Origin: DASZMX01 sp035551475 | Lineage (GTDB): Bacteria > Verrucomicrobiota > Verrucomicrobiia > Limisphaerales > Palsa-1400 | NCBI GenBank assembly: GCA_035551475.1 | Contig: DASZMX010000089.1 | Location: 1-58,080, forward strand | Reading direction: 5' to 3' | Length of the DNA stretch: 58,080 bases | In this document: positions 9,401 to 16,915 of the stretch, in pieces | How the letters are laid out: the number at the start of each line of letters is the position of its first letter | How positions within the stretch are numbered: the first letter of the stretch is position 1 | Made by a program: the position numbers and the translations under genes | The notes under the pieces: model-generated | Told to the model about the DNA's origin: nothing | Databases searched by the model: none | The model's input: only the letters and a program-made list of their open reading frames with translations

Positions 9401-10698
9401 TTGGGAACGGTGAGCGCGAGATATTGCTGGCCATCCTCGGCGTCGGGGAAATTGGCGGCCGGGGCGCCATTCTCCAGAGCCGACGAGCCGGCGCCCTGGG
9501 TCCATCCCGTGGGCGTGATGAGCGACGCCCCGTTCAAGACGCCGACCGGCGCTTCAAAACTGCCGTTGACCAAAAGATTCGGCGTCACGGGCAGCCCATA
9601 CGAGAAAATGTCGCCCCAAAAATTCGCGCCGCCTTGCGCCGCCGCGCCGTATATCGTATTATTGACTACCACCACGCCGCTTTGCGGGTCGGACCCATCA
9701 GCGTCGCCGACGAACTGATACAAATTCGTATAACCCGATCCATCCGTGTTCATGGAAAAAACCACGCCGACTTCGCTGTCGCCGCCCCCGGGGGTGGCGC
9801 CGTAGATCACATTGTCGCGCACGGCGAAATCCCCATTGGGATACGCGCCGTCCTGCACGCCGGAAAAGGTGTGCAACACGACGAAGTTGCTGCCGGTCTT
9901 GGCCAGGGAGAAAATCGTGCCATCGGTATAAAGGCCGCCTTCGGAGGTGTTGCCATAGAGCATATCGCCGACGACTTGGACGCCGCTCAACGAGACGCTG
10001 CCCTCCGTGTCTCCGGAAAAATCGTGCAGGGTTCGAAACCCGCTGCCATTGGTGTTGATGGAAAACACTGTGCCGCCGCCGTACAATCCGCCCCCGGACG
10101 TTGTGCCATAGAGAACGCCCCGGGAGAAATTCAACTGCGCCAGCGGCGCCTCATTGCCGACGGTGAACGAATGCAGAATCGTGAAACTGCCGCCGTTGGT
10201 TTTGATGGAATAAACCGCGCCCGCATAGGTGACTCCGTAGAGCGTGTCCCCGACGGCGAGCAAGCCAGAGGTCGGATCGCTCGAAACGCCCACGCCGGAG
10301 AAGGTGTGCAAGACCGAGAAGTGCCCGCCGGTGGTGTCCACGCCGAAAATCGTCCCGCTGTTGGAAGCGCCGCCGCCGCTGGCCGTGCCGTAGATGCGAT
10401 TGCCCACCAAAACCACGCCGCCGTTGGGCCCGGTGCCATCCGTTCCGCCGAAACCGAAGGGATGGAGCACGAGGAAGCCCGAGCCGTTCACGTTCATGGA
10501 AAAGACCGTGCCGCCCCCGCCGTTAATGCCTCCCTGCAGGGAGGTGCCGTAAAGCACATTGCTGACAATGAGCGGTTTGCCGAGCGGATCGGCGCCGGCT
10601 TCGTCGTAGTCAAAGCTAAACAGGCTGGAAAAGGGCTGGGCCAATCCCGAAAGGGCGGCAAAAAGCGCGAATGCGGCGGTGAGAATGCGTGACAACAT
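6457..10698 (-). CDS. Giant secreted GloVer-repeat / Ig-like / PPC-like protein
   Basis: The product is 1413 residues from the ATG at 10698, which aligns with the start of the paralogue at 3523; a start 15 nt upstream is also in frame. After a signal peptide (SRILTAAFALFAALSGLAQ) there are seven GloVer repeats (about 25-370, e.g. 'VIYGATPGGGDSEVGVVFSM'). Next are two jelly-roll/DUF642-like segments (about 375-690), an Ig-like domain (YQWRLNGVNI), a PPC-like domain (SIWFTWTA, SGFDTVLGAFQG), another Ig-like and PPC-like pair, two more Ig-like domains (ISYQWQFAG, PAYFWKFNG), and the C-terminal module 'NYAIQTSTNLSQWTPL' seen in many verrucomicrobial secreted proteins. An exported modular surface or extracellular protein is likely; the substrate is unknown. 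The nucleotide sequence of the 3' half is still very similar to the copy at 1-3523, which points to duplication. Confidence 0.92.
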   Translation of the reverse strand: MLSRILTAAFALFAALSGLAQPFSSLFSFDYDEAGADPLGKPLIVSNVLYGTSLQGGINGGGGTVFSMNVNGSGFLVLHPFGFGGTDGTGPNGGVVLVGNRIYGTASGGGASNSGTIFGVDTTGGHFSVLHTFSGVGVSSDPTSGLLAVGDTLYGVTYAGAVYSIKTNGGSFTILHSFTVGNEAPLAQLNFSRGVLYGTTSGGGLYGGGTVFSINTNGSGFRTLHDFSGDTEGSVSLSGVQVVGDMLYGNTSEGGLYTDGTIFSLAKTGSNFVVLHTFSGVQDGAYPNGDFAVRDNVIYGATPGGGDSEVGVVFSMNTDGSGYTNLYQFVGDADGSDPQSGVVVVNNTIYGAAAQGGANFWGDIFSYGLPVTPNLLVNGSFEAPVGVLNGASLITPTGWTQGAGSSALENGAPAANFPDAEDGQQYLALTVPNDSIYQTFTVAASGRYQVSWFDSSSVGGATNAAYSVTILNDDFLSISTLNLDGYNGGLNWRAKSLPLYLAPGNYSVMFQTPNLAGEAAPCLDHAMVTPLETNALDNGDFENPAIESQHALFAHDTFGPWTLEQSGSDVVIESDFNGELAALLHPTPFGSQFANFDASGASTLRQDLNHSLRGGATYALTFFLSGTATPQGEPVQLTASIDYAGTTNIARRATFSLADGADWTSEEFDFIPPVDGNYTLRLISATGDAASVDNISIVPTPLALPLEIYAQPEDVTGVTVGSSASFSVGAQSSAESVLQYQWRLNGVNISGATNSVLTIPIVHFANGGIYDVLVSDGNALLDSDYASLTITVPAVANNDNLANAAILPSVADGAVASENFDATVEAGETPILPGNAPSRSIWFTWTAPVTGVVQFTTAGSGFDTVLGAFQGGVATRAGLADDDAGGNLTSLITFNATAGQLYIIGVDGHHGAAGPVVLSWSESQTANTVPNILTPPAPVTVVTNNTPVSFSCQADNGSVLWFKAGDPVNPVAGGVSFSIPQVDDTTVGTYYAVVTSDSGPSTRTEPFQLQINLLEDGTSASNSLAYNKFSDAAANPFLPPPPQETHVRTGGGDTRGFTTVQVYNTAGNVSEPGEPAICGQIGGAPEWYAYTAPTNGDLLVNTAGSSFNTMLGVFTGTGSSFASLTSVGCAYTVNRTTQGQPSVFVPNVAAKQTLYIVVDGYKGASGAVHLNINMGQPVTAVVPPQDQYVSLPGSANFSIVAQGSTPISYQWQFAGQNLLRETNAVLNVTGIIPSQLGLYSVVASNLVSQATFSASLALASAVAIQTQPVSTTVPAGSTVQLSVAATGGPLPAYFWKFNGANALGNGNTLSIPNFQAANEGTYSVIVSNILGAVPSSEALVLLDTLRFRAPQFSGGIFQLHLSGVAGRNYAIQTSTNLSQWTPLATNTAVHGFMDYSDTNGGAQPALFYRAVTN

Positions 10699-10715
10699 GG
10701 TTGAAACAGTCAACC
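10699..10715. promoter_or_regulatory. Inverted repeat abutting the start codon of the 10698 gene
   Basis: Arms GGTTGA and TCAACC with a 5-nt loop directly precede the ATG on the minus strand. In RNA this would form a small hairpin in the ribosome footprint, or in DNA it could be a protein site. The paralogous gene at 3523 has no equivalent, and chance is possible. Confidence 0.25.
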
Positions 10716-10752
10716 AAAGGCTGCCCTTTTCCCGGCGCGGAAGGCAAGATTT

Positions 10753-11964
10753 TTACGCCGCGTTTTTCTGCTGGGGCGAGAGGCAATGCTGCCGCCACAA
10801 TTCCCAGCGGCCTTCCAGCCCTTGCGCCTTCAAATAGTCCACGTCGAGTTTCGAGGGCGGAATGCCGAAGCGATCCGCCAGCGCTTCATGCGCCAGGATG
10901 TCCGCCGCATGCACGGCCGTCACGGCGGAGAAGCCTTCGCCGGCCACCAACCCGGGTTGGTGATGAAACGCCACCGCTTCCACGATGGATTGGGGCAGCC
11001 ACCAAATGGCCAGCAGACAGGCGCCGATCTCGGCGTGTCCGAAACTGGTGAAAACCTGGGCTTCGGCCTCGGCGAAACTGCATCGCTCCGCTGTGGCGTG
11101 CGTAAGAATCTGGCCGAGCCGCTCCGGTTGGTTGGCGCCGATCAGCAGTTTGCCAAAATCATGCAACAGACCGGCCGCGAACGCCTCTTCGATGACCTTC
11201 TCGTCGGTGGTCTCAATTTGCGCGATGCGGCGCGCAAAGGCGCCGGCCAGCACGGAATGCGCCCAGAGCGTGTCCACGGAAAAACCCGCGAGGCGCAACT
11301 CGTGAAACGTCGAAAATGTATGCGACATCAGCACCAAGGCCTTGGTCGTTTGCAGGCCGACGTACGACATCGCTTCCAGCGGGTCGGTCACTTGCATTTG
11401 CAGGCTGAAGACGGCGGAGTTGGCCAGTTGCAGAATCTTGGCGGTCAACGCCGGATCCTGCTCCACCAATTCGGCGACTTTTTCCAGCGAGACATTTTTG
11501 CTCTGCATTTCAGCCACGACTTGGAAATAGATCGTCGGCGGACTGGGAACCTGGCGCATGCCGCCGAGCAAGCCTTTGAGCGCATCGCTCGGAGCCCAGC
11601 GTTCGTTGCCCGCGCGGTCCAGCGCTTTTTTCAAGGTCTCAAGTTCGCACGGTTTGAAAAGATGATGATGCGCGCGGCCTATGCACTCGACGGTGCTGCG
11701 CGATTCGCTGGCGTCCGAAAGGATAATGCGCGAAGCCTTGGGCTGGCGATCCATCAAGTTGTCCAGCAGCTCCAGGCCGGTCATGTCCGGCAGTTTGAAG
11801 GCGGACACAATGGCGGCGAACTGGTGCTTCTCGCCCAATTGCAGCGCCTCATGGCCTGTGCGCGCGAAATGCGGCACCCAGCCCGACGCCGGTTGCGAGG
11901 CGTAGGTGTTGAACTCTTCCCACAAAATATCGTCCCGGCCAGCAAAGAGAATGCACTTTTTCAT
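10753..11964 (-). CDS. Pseudo-receiver plus HDOD-domain signalling protein
   Basis: The protein has 403 residues. Residues 1-115 have the fold pattern of a response-regulator receiver, but the phospho-acceptor aspartate is replaced: the expected 'VSDxxMP' reads VSAFKLP with Ala55. The late lysine region is recognisable (HHHLFKPCE). Residues about 125-320 form an HDOD domain (RQVPSPPTIY at its start, 'DPALTAKILQLANSA', and an intact 'LLHDFGKLL' His-Asp pair), followed by a variable tail. HDOD proteins act in signalling and gene regulation and usually lack proven phosphohydrolase activity. It is a single gene transcribed towards the GloVer gene. The loss of Asp suggests a phosphorylation-independent input. 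Confidence 0.85.
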   Translation of the reverse strand: MKKCILFAGRDDILWEEFNTYASQPASGWVPHFARTGHEALQLGEKHQFAAIVSAFKLPDMTGLELLDNLMDRQPKASRIILSDASESRSTVECIGRAHHHLFKPCELETLKKALDRAGNERWAPSDALKGLLGGMRQVPSPPTIYFQVVAEMQSKNVSLEKVAELVEQDPALTAKILQLANSAVFSLQMQVTDPLEAMSYVGLQTTKALVLMSHTFSTFHELRLAGFSVDTLWAHSVLAGAFARRIAQIETTDEKVIEEAFAAGLLHDFGKLLIGANQPERLGQILTHATAERCSFAEAEAQVFTSFGHAEIGACLLAIWWLPQSIVEAVAFHHQPGLVAGEGFSAVTAVHAADILAHEALADRFGIPPSKLDVDYLKAQGLEGRWELWRQHCLSPQQKNAA

Positions 11965-12023
11965 CGACGTAGTCTGCCACTCGTATATCGGCGGGAGTGG
12001 GCGAGGACTGTAGTCAGAATATT

Positions 12024-12959
12024 TCAGGCGCGCGGATGCGCTTTGTCGTAGGATTTTTTGAGGCGTTCGGTGGTGAGATGCGTGTAAACCTGCGTGGTGG
12101 CGAGGTGGGCGTGGCCGAGCAATTCCTGCACGCTGCGCAAGTCGGCGCCCGCGTCGAGAATGTGCGTGGCAAAACTGTGGCGGAGCTTGTGCGGCGTCAG
12201 GCGCGGGTCCAGGCCGGCGGCGGCGAGGTAAATTTTAAGGCGCAATTGCACGGTGCGCGGCGTGAGCGGCGCAAGTTTATGCGGATGGGCCAGAAACACC
12301 GGCAGCCCCGGCTCCGGCTCGTATTGGCAATGCTTCCAATAATCGCGAATGGCGGCCAAAGCCGGCCGGCCCACCGGGGCGAGCCGCTCCTTTTTGCCTT
12401 TCCCGCGGATGCGCGCCAGGCGTTCCTTCCAATCAATTTCGCCGGCGCGCAATTGACAGACTTCGCTGACGCGCAGACCGCAGGAATAAATCACTTCGAG
12501 AATGGCGGTGTCGCGAAAGAAAATCACCGGATCAAAATCCGCCCCCTTGGAGGAGCGGCGCATTTCCTGGGCCGGCGCTTCCAGCAGCGCGGTGATTTGC
12601 GGGACAGTCAAGAAAATGGGCAGACGCTTCCCGGATTTGGGCAGCGCGAGTTTTTTGATGGGCGATTCGGTGGCGGCGCCGTTTTGGATCAGAAATTTGT
12701 AAAAGGACCGGAACGCGGAAAAGCGCAGTTGAATGCCGGCGCGGCTCAGTTGATGGCGCCCGAGAAACCGCAGGAAATCGCGAAAGTCATCGCGCGTCAA
12801 CGCCGCCCAGTCCCATGATTCGACGCGCCGTTTTTGCGCCCAAGGCAAAATTTCCCGCAGCGCGTGGCCGTAATTGCGCACGGTGTAAGGGGAGGCGCCG
12901 CGGGCGAGCGTAAGGTGCGCCAGAAATTTCGCCACCCATGGATCTTCCGCGTCAGGCAT
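12024..12959 (-). CDS. Xer-type tyrosine recombinase
   Basis: The 311-residue size and layout are typical of XerC/XerD: an N-terminal SAM-like core-binding domain (about 1-100) and a catalytic domain. The full catalytic set is visible: R163 (SCGLRVSEV), the beta-hairpin lysine in 'RGKGKKER' (about 187), H257 and R260 (HKLRH), H283 (LGHAHL) and the nucleophile Y292 (QVYTHLT). Such enzymes resolve chromosome dimers at dif. Whether this is the XerC or the XerD homologue, or a specialised recombinase, cannot be decided here. It is the last gene of a minus-strand cluster, 12 nt after the HAD phosphatase, and no dif-like site was found beside it. With no mobile-element genes around, a housekeeping role is favoured. 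Confidence 0.88.
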   Translation of the reverse strand: MPDAEDPWVAKFLAHLTLARGASPYTVRNYGHALREILPWAQKRRVESWDWAALTRDDFRDFLRFLGRHQLSRAGIQLRFSAFRSFYKFLIQNGAATESPIKKLALPKSGKRLPIFLTVPQITALLEAPAQEMRRSSKGADFDPVIFFRDTAILEVIYSCGLRVSEVCQLRAGEIDWKERLARIRGKGKKERLAPVGRPALAAIRDYWKHCQYEPEPGLPVFLAHPHKLAPLTPRTVQLRLKIYLAAAGLDPRLTPHKLRHSFATHILDAGADLRSVQELLGHAHLATTQVYTHLTTERLKKSYDKAHPRA

Positions 12960-12971
12960 GGCAAGACAGTG

Positions 12972-13760
12972 TTAGCGCCCGAAGATCGCGGCAAGCAATT
13001 TGTCGGGATCTCGAAAATCGGCGATCAGCGCGTCGGCTCCCGCCTGGGTCAATTGCGGCAGTTTCCAGGGATCGGGCTCGCCGCCGCCATTATGCTCTTC
13101 GTCGCTGGCCACGCCGATGGCCAGGCCGTGGACGGCTTTGGTCTCCTGGATTTCGACGGGGCCGTCGCCGAAGGAAAGGATCTGGCGCCCGGGAATGTTT
13201 TCCTCGCGCAACAGGCGGGCGATAACCTGGCGTTTGGAAAACTGCCGGGGATCACGGCCGCTGCCGTAGATGTGCGGTCCGAAAAAATCCGCAATTTTCA
13301 GCCAGCCCGCCTCCTCGCGCACGCGTTCCTCCAGGGTGCCGCTCAGAATGATCAGGCGCAATCCGCGGTCGCGCATTTGCTCCAAAAGCGGCCTCGCGCC
13401 ATGCACCACGAAAGCATCCGGCTGCGCCTCGCCGCGACGGAGCTGGCCGACGCGCTCAGTGATGATGTGGTCCAGGCGATCCTGATATTCGACCCGCAGC
13501 GCCTCCGGCTCCGGGCACGTTCCGCCGCGGGCCTGGACGGTTTCGGCAAAATGAATCATTTGAAAAATCGTCGGCTGCCCGTTGCGCGACAAAATTTCCG
13601 AGAGATGACGATGGAGGATTTGCGTCTCGGTTTCGTCGGGTGGCGCTGGATAGTATTGACGGAAAATGTCGGCCATTAGGCGAGGCCAGCCGTGGCGCAG
13701 CCACGAAAGCGTGCCGTCAAAATCAAAGATAACGTGCGTTAAATCGGGACGGGGATTCAC
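12972..13760 (-). CDS. HAD-superfamily hydrolase (phosphatase-like)
   Basis: The 262-residue product has HAD motif I 'IFDFDGTLS' near the N-terminus, motif II in 'LIILSGTLEE', a conserved lysine in 'FSKRQVIARLL' and motif III/IV region 'ILSFGDGPVEI', in which the second acidic residue is Glu. A helical cap lies between motifs I and II, as in the phosphoglycolate-phosphatase type. A small phosphorylated metabolite is the expected substrate; which one cannot be read. The start codon overlaps the stop of the upstream glycosyltransferase gene by 4 nt (ATGA), so the two are translationally coupled and the substrate may be a sugar phosphate. Confidence 0.82.
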   Translation of the reverse strand: MNPRPDLTHVIFDFDGTLSWLRHGWPRLMADIFRQYYPAPPDETETQILHRHLSEILSRNGQPTIFQMIHFAETVQARGGTCPEPEALRVEYQDRLDHIITERVGQLRRGEAQPDAFVVHGARPLLEQMRDRGLRLIILSGTLEERVREEAGWLKIADFFGPHIYGSGRDPRQFSKRQVIARLLREENIPGRQILSFGDGPVEIQETKAVHGLAIGVASDEEHNGGGEPDPWKLPQLTQAGADALIADFRDPDKLLAAIFGR

Positions 13761-15373
13761 AACGAGTCCTTGCGATGATACAGGAAAACGACGCTATAAG
13801 TGTCGAGGGTTTTTTTCATGGCGTCGGCGCTCCAGGCGTATTCCGTGTGGTCGGGATAAATATACACCGCCCCGGCTTTTTCGTAATAGCGGTCCACGTA
13901 TTGGCTGCTCCAATCAATGGCCGTCATTTCGGCGCCGGGCCAAATCATCCAGGAGGCGACAATATTGGCCAGCACGATGTATTCCGGCTTGGCGCCTTCG
14001 ACATCGCGAATCATCTCCGCCTGCATGTCGTGGGCGTAACGCTGCAATTGCACCAGATCATACATATAGATGTAGCCCGTGGCGGAACGCCGATGCGCGT
14101 AGAAGAAAATCTCCGGCTCCGAGCCAAACACGGCGATGCGCGCCTCCGGCTTGGTGTGGGACTGGAGGAATTGGCCGATGGCGACGGATTCCTGGAATGG
14201 ATTGCGCGCATATAATTTCCGGCAAACTTCCGCAGGCGTCAGTCGGAACCAGACATCGCTTTGCGCCGCGATAAATACCAGGCAAAACACTGCGAAAGCC
14301 GCGCGCGCCGCCCCAGCCGGCCAGCGCGTGCGCTGCGGCAGCGCCGCGGCGGCAGATTCCACCGCGACGGCTGTGAGCAGGCTCACGACGGGCAACATCA
14401 CGATGAAGTAGTGCTGTCCGAACCAGAAACTTCCGCCGAACGCCAGGCAAGAAAAGGCCAGGAGCGCGCCGAGGAAGAAACGGCGGTCGTTTGCGTGGCG
14501 GGCCGTGATGACAACAACCAAGCCGATGGCCGCCAGCGGCCACCACCAGCGCACGCCGCCAATGCCTGCGTAGAAATATTGCCACGCGGAAATGATTTGC
14601 GGCGGACTCAGCAGCGCCGCGTGGGCGCTGGCATAAGTAAATGTCCAAAACCAAAACCGGGCAAAGACGCCGCCGCGCCAGAGCAACAGGCAAGCGACGC
14701 CGAAGGGCAGCGTGAGGCCCAGGCAAAATAAAAGCGTGCGTTTTACCGCGGTGACCCACGCGATGGGGTGAACACGAAATTCATCACGCAGGGTCATCGC
14801 CCCGCCAAAGAAGCCGAAGAAAAGCCCCGGCTGTTTGCAGAGAAATGACAGGCCAAACAGGAGCCCGCTCAGAAACAGGTTGAATTCGCGGTTTTTTTCG
14901 CGCGCCCGTTGCCAGGCCCAAATTCCCGCGAGGGCCAAGAGCGTGACGAGATGTGTCGCATGCCCCTGCAAGCCGAACAGGCCGGGGCTCATGGCCAGCA
15001 AGCCAAACGTCACACACGCCACGGCCGCGCCGGAGGTCGTGGTCAGCCGTCGGGCCACGCTAGATAGCAGCGCGAGCGAGAGGAGATTGACGAGGAGAAA
15101 TCCGAGATGAATGCCGATGGGAGTTTGGCCGAAGAGCGCCATGATGCCCGCATACGCCGCGTAAATGCCCGGCAGCTTCATGTTGTAGGCGAGCTTGTAG
15201 GGCGGCACGCCATCGAGCATGAGCTGGCCGGCATAGGCGTATTCGCCCTCGTCACGCTCAAGCGGAAGCGGCAGGGAGCGCAGACGGACGAATATCACCA
15301 GCGCCACAAGCAGGCCGAGGCACACGGCGAGCCCGGCGTTCCGCCGGTCTGTGGCTGCGCGCATGAAATTCAA
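13757..15373 (-). CDS. GT39/ArnT-like membrane glycosyltransferase
   Basis: This 538-residue polytopic inner-membrane protein has about ten hydrophobic helices. The first periplasmic loop carries 'LERDEGEYAYAGQ', the acidic catalytic motif of the GT-C fold (PMT/ArnT, GT39/GT83 group). Such enzymes use polyprenyl-phosphate sugars to glycosylate lipids or proteins on the outer side of the membrane. The C-terminal soluble part (about 400-538) has 'RIAVFGSEPEIFFYAHRR', common in verrucomicrobial and planctomycete relatives. It is the first gene of the cluster with the HAD phosphatase and the Xer recombinase. The acceptor is unknown. Confidence 0.82.
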   Translation of the reverse strand: MNFMRAATDRRNAGLAVCLGLLVALVIFVRLRSLPLPLERDEGEYAYAGQLMLDGVPPYKLAYNMKLPGIYAAYAGIMALFGQTPIGIHLGFLLVNLLSLALLSSVARRLTTTSGAAVACVTFGLLAMSPGLFGLQGHATHLVTLLALAGIWAWQRAREKNREFNLFLSGLLFGLSFLCKQPGLFFGFFGGAMTLRDEFRVHPIAWVTAVKRTLLFCLGLTLPFGVACLLLWRGGVFARFWFWTFTYASAHAALLSPPQIISAWQYFYAGIGGVRWWWPLAAIGLVVVITARHANDRRFFLGALLAFSCLAFGGSFWFGQHYFIVMLPVVSLLTAVAVESAAAALPQRTRWPAGAARAAFAVFCLVFIAAQSDVWFRLTPAEVCRKLYARNPFQESVAIGQFLQSHTKPEARIAVFGSEPEIFFYAHRRSATGYIYMYDLVQLQRYAHDMQAEMIRDVEGAKPEYIVLANIVASWMIWPGAEMTAIDWSSQYVDRYYEKAGAVYIYPDHTEYAWSADAMKKTLDTYSVVFLYHRKDSL

Positions 15374-15400
15374 CGGAAAAATGCCGGGGGGCGGCGCGGC

Positions 15401-16915
15401 TTATTTCAAGCGCGAAGGCGGCTGCGCGCCGTCGAGGCACTCGCGCACGAATTGCGCCAGGCGGCTGGGAGGGTAGGGCTTGGCCAGGAAATTGCAGCCT
15501 TCCAACAGCGCGATGTCTTTGCCGGCCATGCCGGGGCTGTAGCCGCTGGTATAAATGACCTTCAGCTCCGGATCGTCGGCTTGCAGTCGCTCGGCCAATT
15601 GCCGTCCGGAAATGCCGCCGGGCATCACCATGTCGGTCAGAAGCAAATCCACTTTTCCTTTTTGCTCCGACCAGATTTGCAGGGCCTCCACGCCGGTGGT
15701 GGCTTGGTATATTTTATAGCCGCAGATTTCCAGGATGTTGACGACGAGTTCGCGCAAGGGAACTTCGTCTTCGACCACCAGGATGACTTCGTCGCCCTTG
15801 GCCAATTGCGGAATGGCTTGCGCCGGTCGCGGCGCGGGTGTGGCAGGAGCCTCGACGGTTTGATCGCCGCCGGGCAAAAAGAAAGTGAAGGTCGAGCCTT
15901 TGCCCAGTTCGCTGTCCACGACGATCCAGCCTTGATGCTGCTGAATAATGCCGTAAATGGTGGCCAGGCCGAGGCCGGTGCCTTTGCCGGTTTCCTTGGT
16001 GGTGAAGAACGGCTCGAACAAATGGCTGAGCGTCGATTTGTCCATGCCGCAGCCGGTGTCGGTGGCAGTCAAACAAATGAACCGCCCGGGGCGCGCCTCG
16101 GGGTTGAGGACGGAGGCCACCGGCTCGAGGATCTGTTCGGCAGTGCGGATCGTGAAACGGCCGCCATTGCGCATGGCGTCGCGGGCATTGAGGCAAAGGT
16201 TCAGCAGGACTTGTTCAATCATGCCGACGTCCGCGTACAGCGCGGGCAGATGCTGGCCGGCGATGAATTGAAAATTGATGTGTTCACCCAGGAGGCCGCG
16301 CAGGACCGGGGTGAGATTGCTGATGATTTCGTTCAGGCTGATGTTGCGCGTCTGCATCACCTGCTTGCGGCTGAACATGAGCAATTGCTTGATCAATTTG
16401 CTCGCGCGTTCCGCGGCTTCGCCGATTTGGCGGATGGATTTTTCGTTGCTCTCGCGGGATTGCGAGGATTGCAGCATCAAGTCGGCGTGGCCCTGGATGA
16501 CGGTAAGAATGTTATTAAAATCATGCGCGACGCCGGCCGCCAACTGGCCGACCGCCTCCATTTTCACCGAATGACGCAGCTGCGCCTCCAACCCCAGGCG
16601 CTCCGTGATGTCATTGGCGTAGCAGTGGACGATTTTGTTTTCCACCAGCGGGATGAACGACCAGGAAATGGTGTGGCCTTCCACCACCGTGTGGAGGTTG
16701 GTGCGATTCTCGCCGGTCAGCAAACTCTCGGTGATGATCTTGTGAATGTTGGAAGGCACCAGCGCGAGCGCCGAGTCGTTCCCGAGGGAGGAGGCAAGGT
16801 GGCGCGCCGCGTCGTTGCAGTAAGTAAGCGTCCCGTCCGCGGAAAATTCGAGGACGGGGTTGGGATTGGTGCGCGGGAAAGCCGCCAGTCGTTGAATGCG
16901 TTCGTCCGGAGTCAT
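15401..16915 (-). CDS. PAS-histidine kinase-receiver hybrid protein
   Basis: The protein has 504 residues. A PAS-like domain (about 15-110) is followed by a HisKA dimerisation domain with phospho-site H131 (GVAHDFNNIL). The ATPase domain has the N, G1 and G2 boxes ('LNLCLNARDAM', 'DTGCGM', 'GTGLGLATIYG'). A C-terminal receiver (about 375-500) has D428 (LLLTDMVMP) and the late Lys (FLAKPYP). No transmembrane segment or DNA-binding output is seen, so it is a cytosolic hybrid kinase. Its ATG overlaps the stop of the upstream propeller kinase by 4 nt (ATGA). The pair may form one phosphorelay, with this receiver serving both; that is inference. Confidence 0.92.
   Translation of the reverse strand: MTPDERIQRLAAFPRTNPNPVLEFSADGTLTYCNDAARHLASSLGNDSALALVPSNIHKIITESLLTGENRTNLHTVVEGHTISWSFIPLVENKIVHCYANDITERLGLEAQLRHSVKMEAVGQLAAGVAHDFNNILTVIQGHADLMLQSSQSRESNEKSIRQIGEAAERASKLIKQLLMFSRKQVMQTRNISLNEIISNLTPVLRGLLGEHINFQFIAGQHLPALYADVGMIEQVLLNLCLNARDAMRNGGRFTIRTAEQILEPVASVLNPEARPGRFICLTATDTGCGMDKSTLSHLFEPFFTTKETGKGTGLGLATIYGIIQQHQGWIVVDSELGKGSTFTFFLPGGDQTVEAPATPAPRPAQAIPQLAKGDEVILVVEDEVPLRELVVNILEICGYKIYQATTGVEALQIWSEQKGKVDLLLTDMVMPGGISGRQLAERLQADDPELKVIYTSGYSPGMAGKDIALLEGCNFLAKPYPPSRLAQFVRECLDGAQPPSRLK

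Noticed and set aside
9600..10600. Regular repeats that might suggest a CRISPR or tandem DNA repeat
   Set aside because: The periodicity comes from GloVer protein repeats of about 50 residues with diverged codons; there are no constant repeats with unique spacers.
7243..10692. Plus-strand ORFs 7243-7947, 8476-9336 and 9385-10692
   Set aside because: They are antisense shadows of the 6457-10698 gene caused by high GC; no domains and no ribosome sites.
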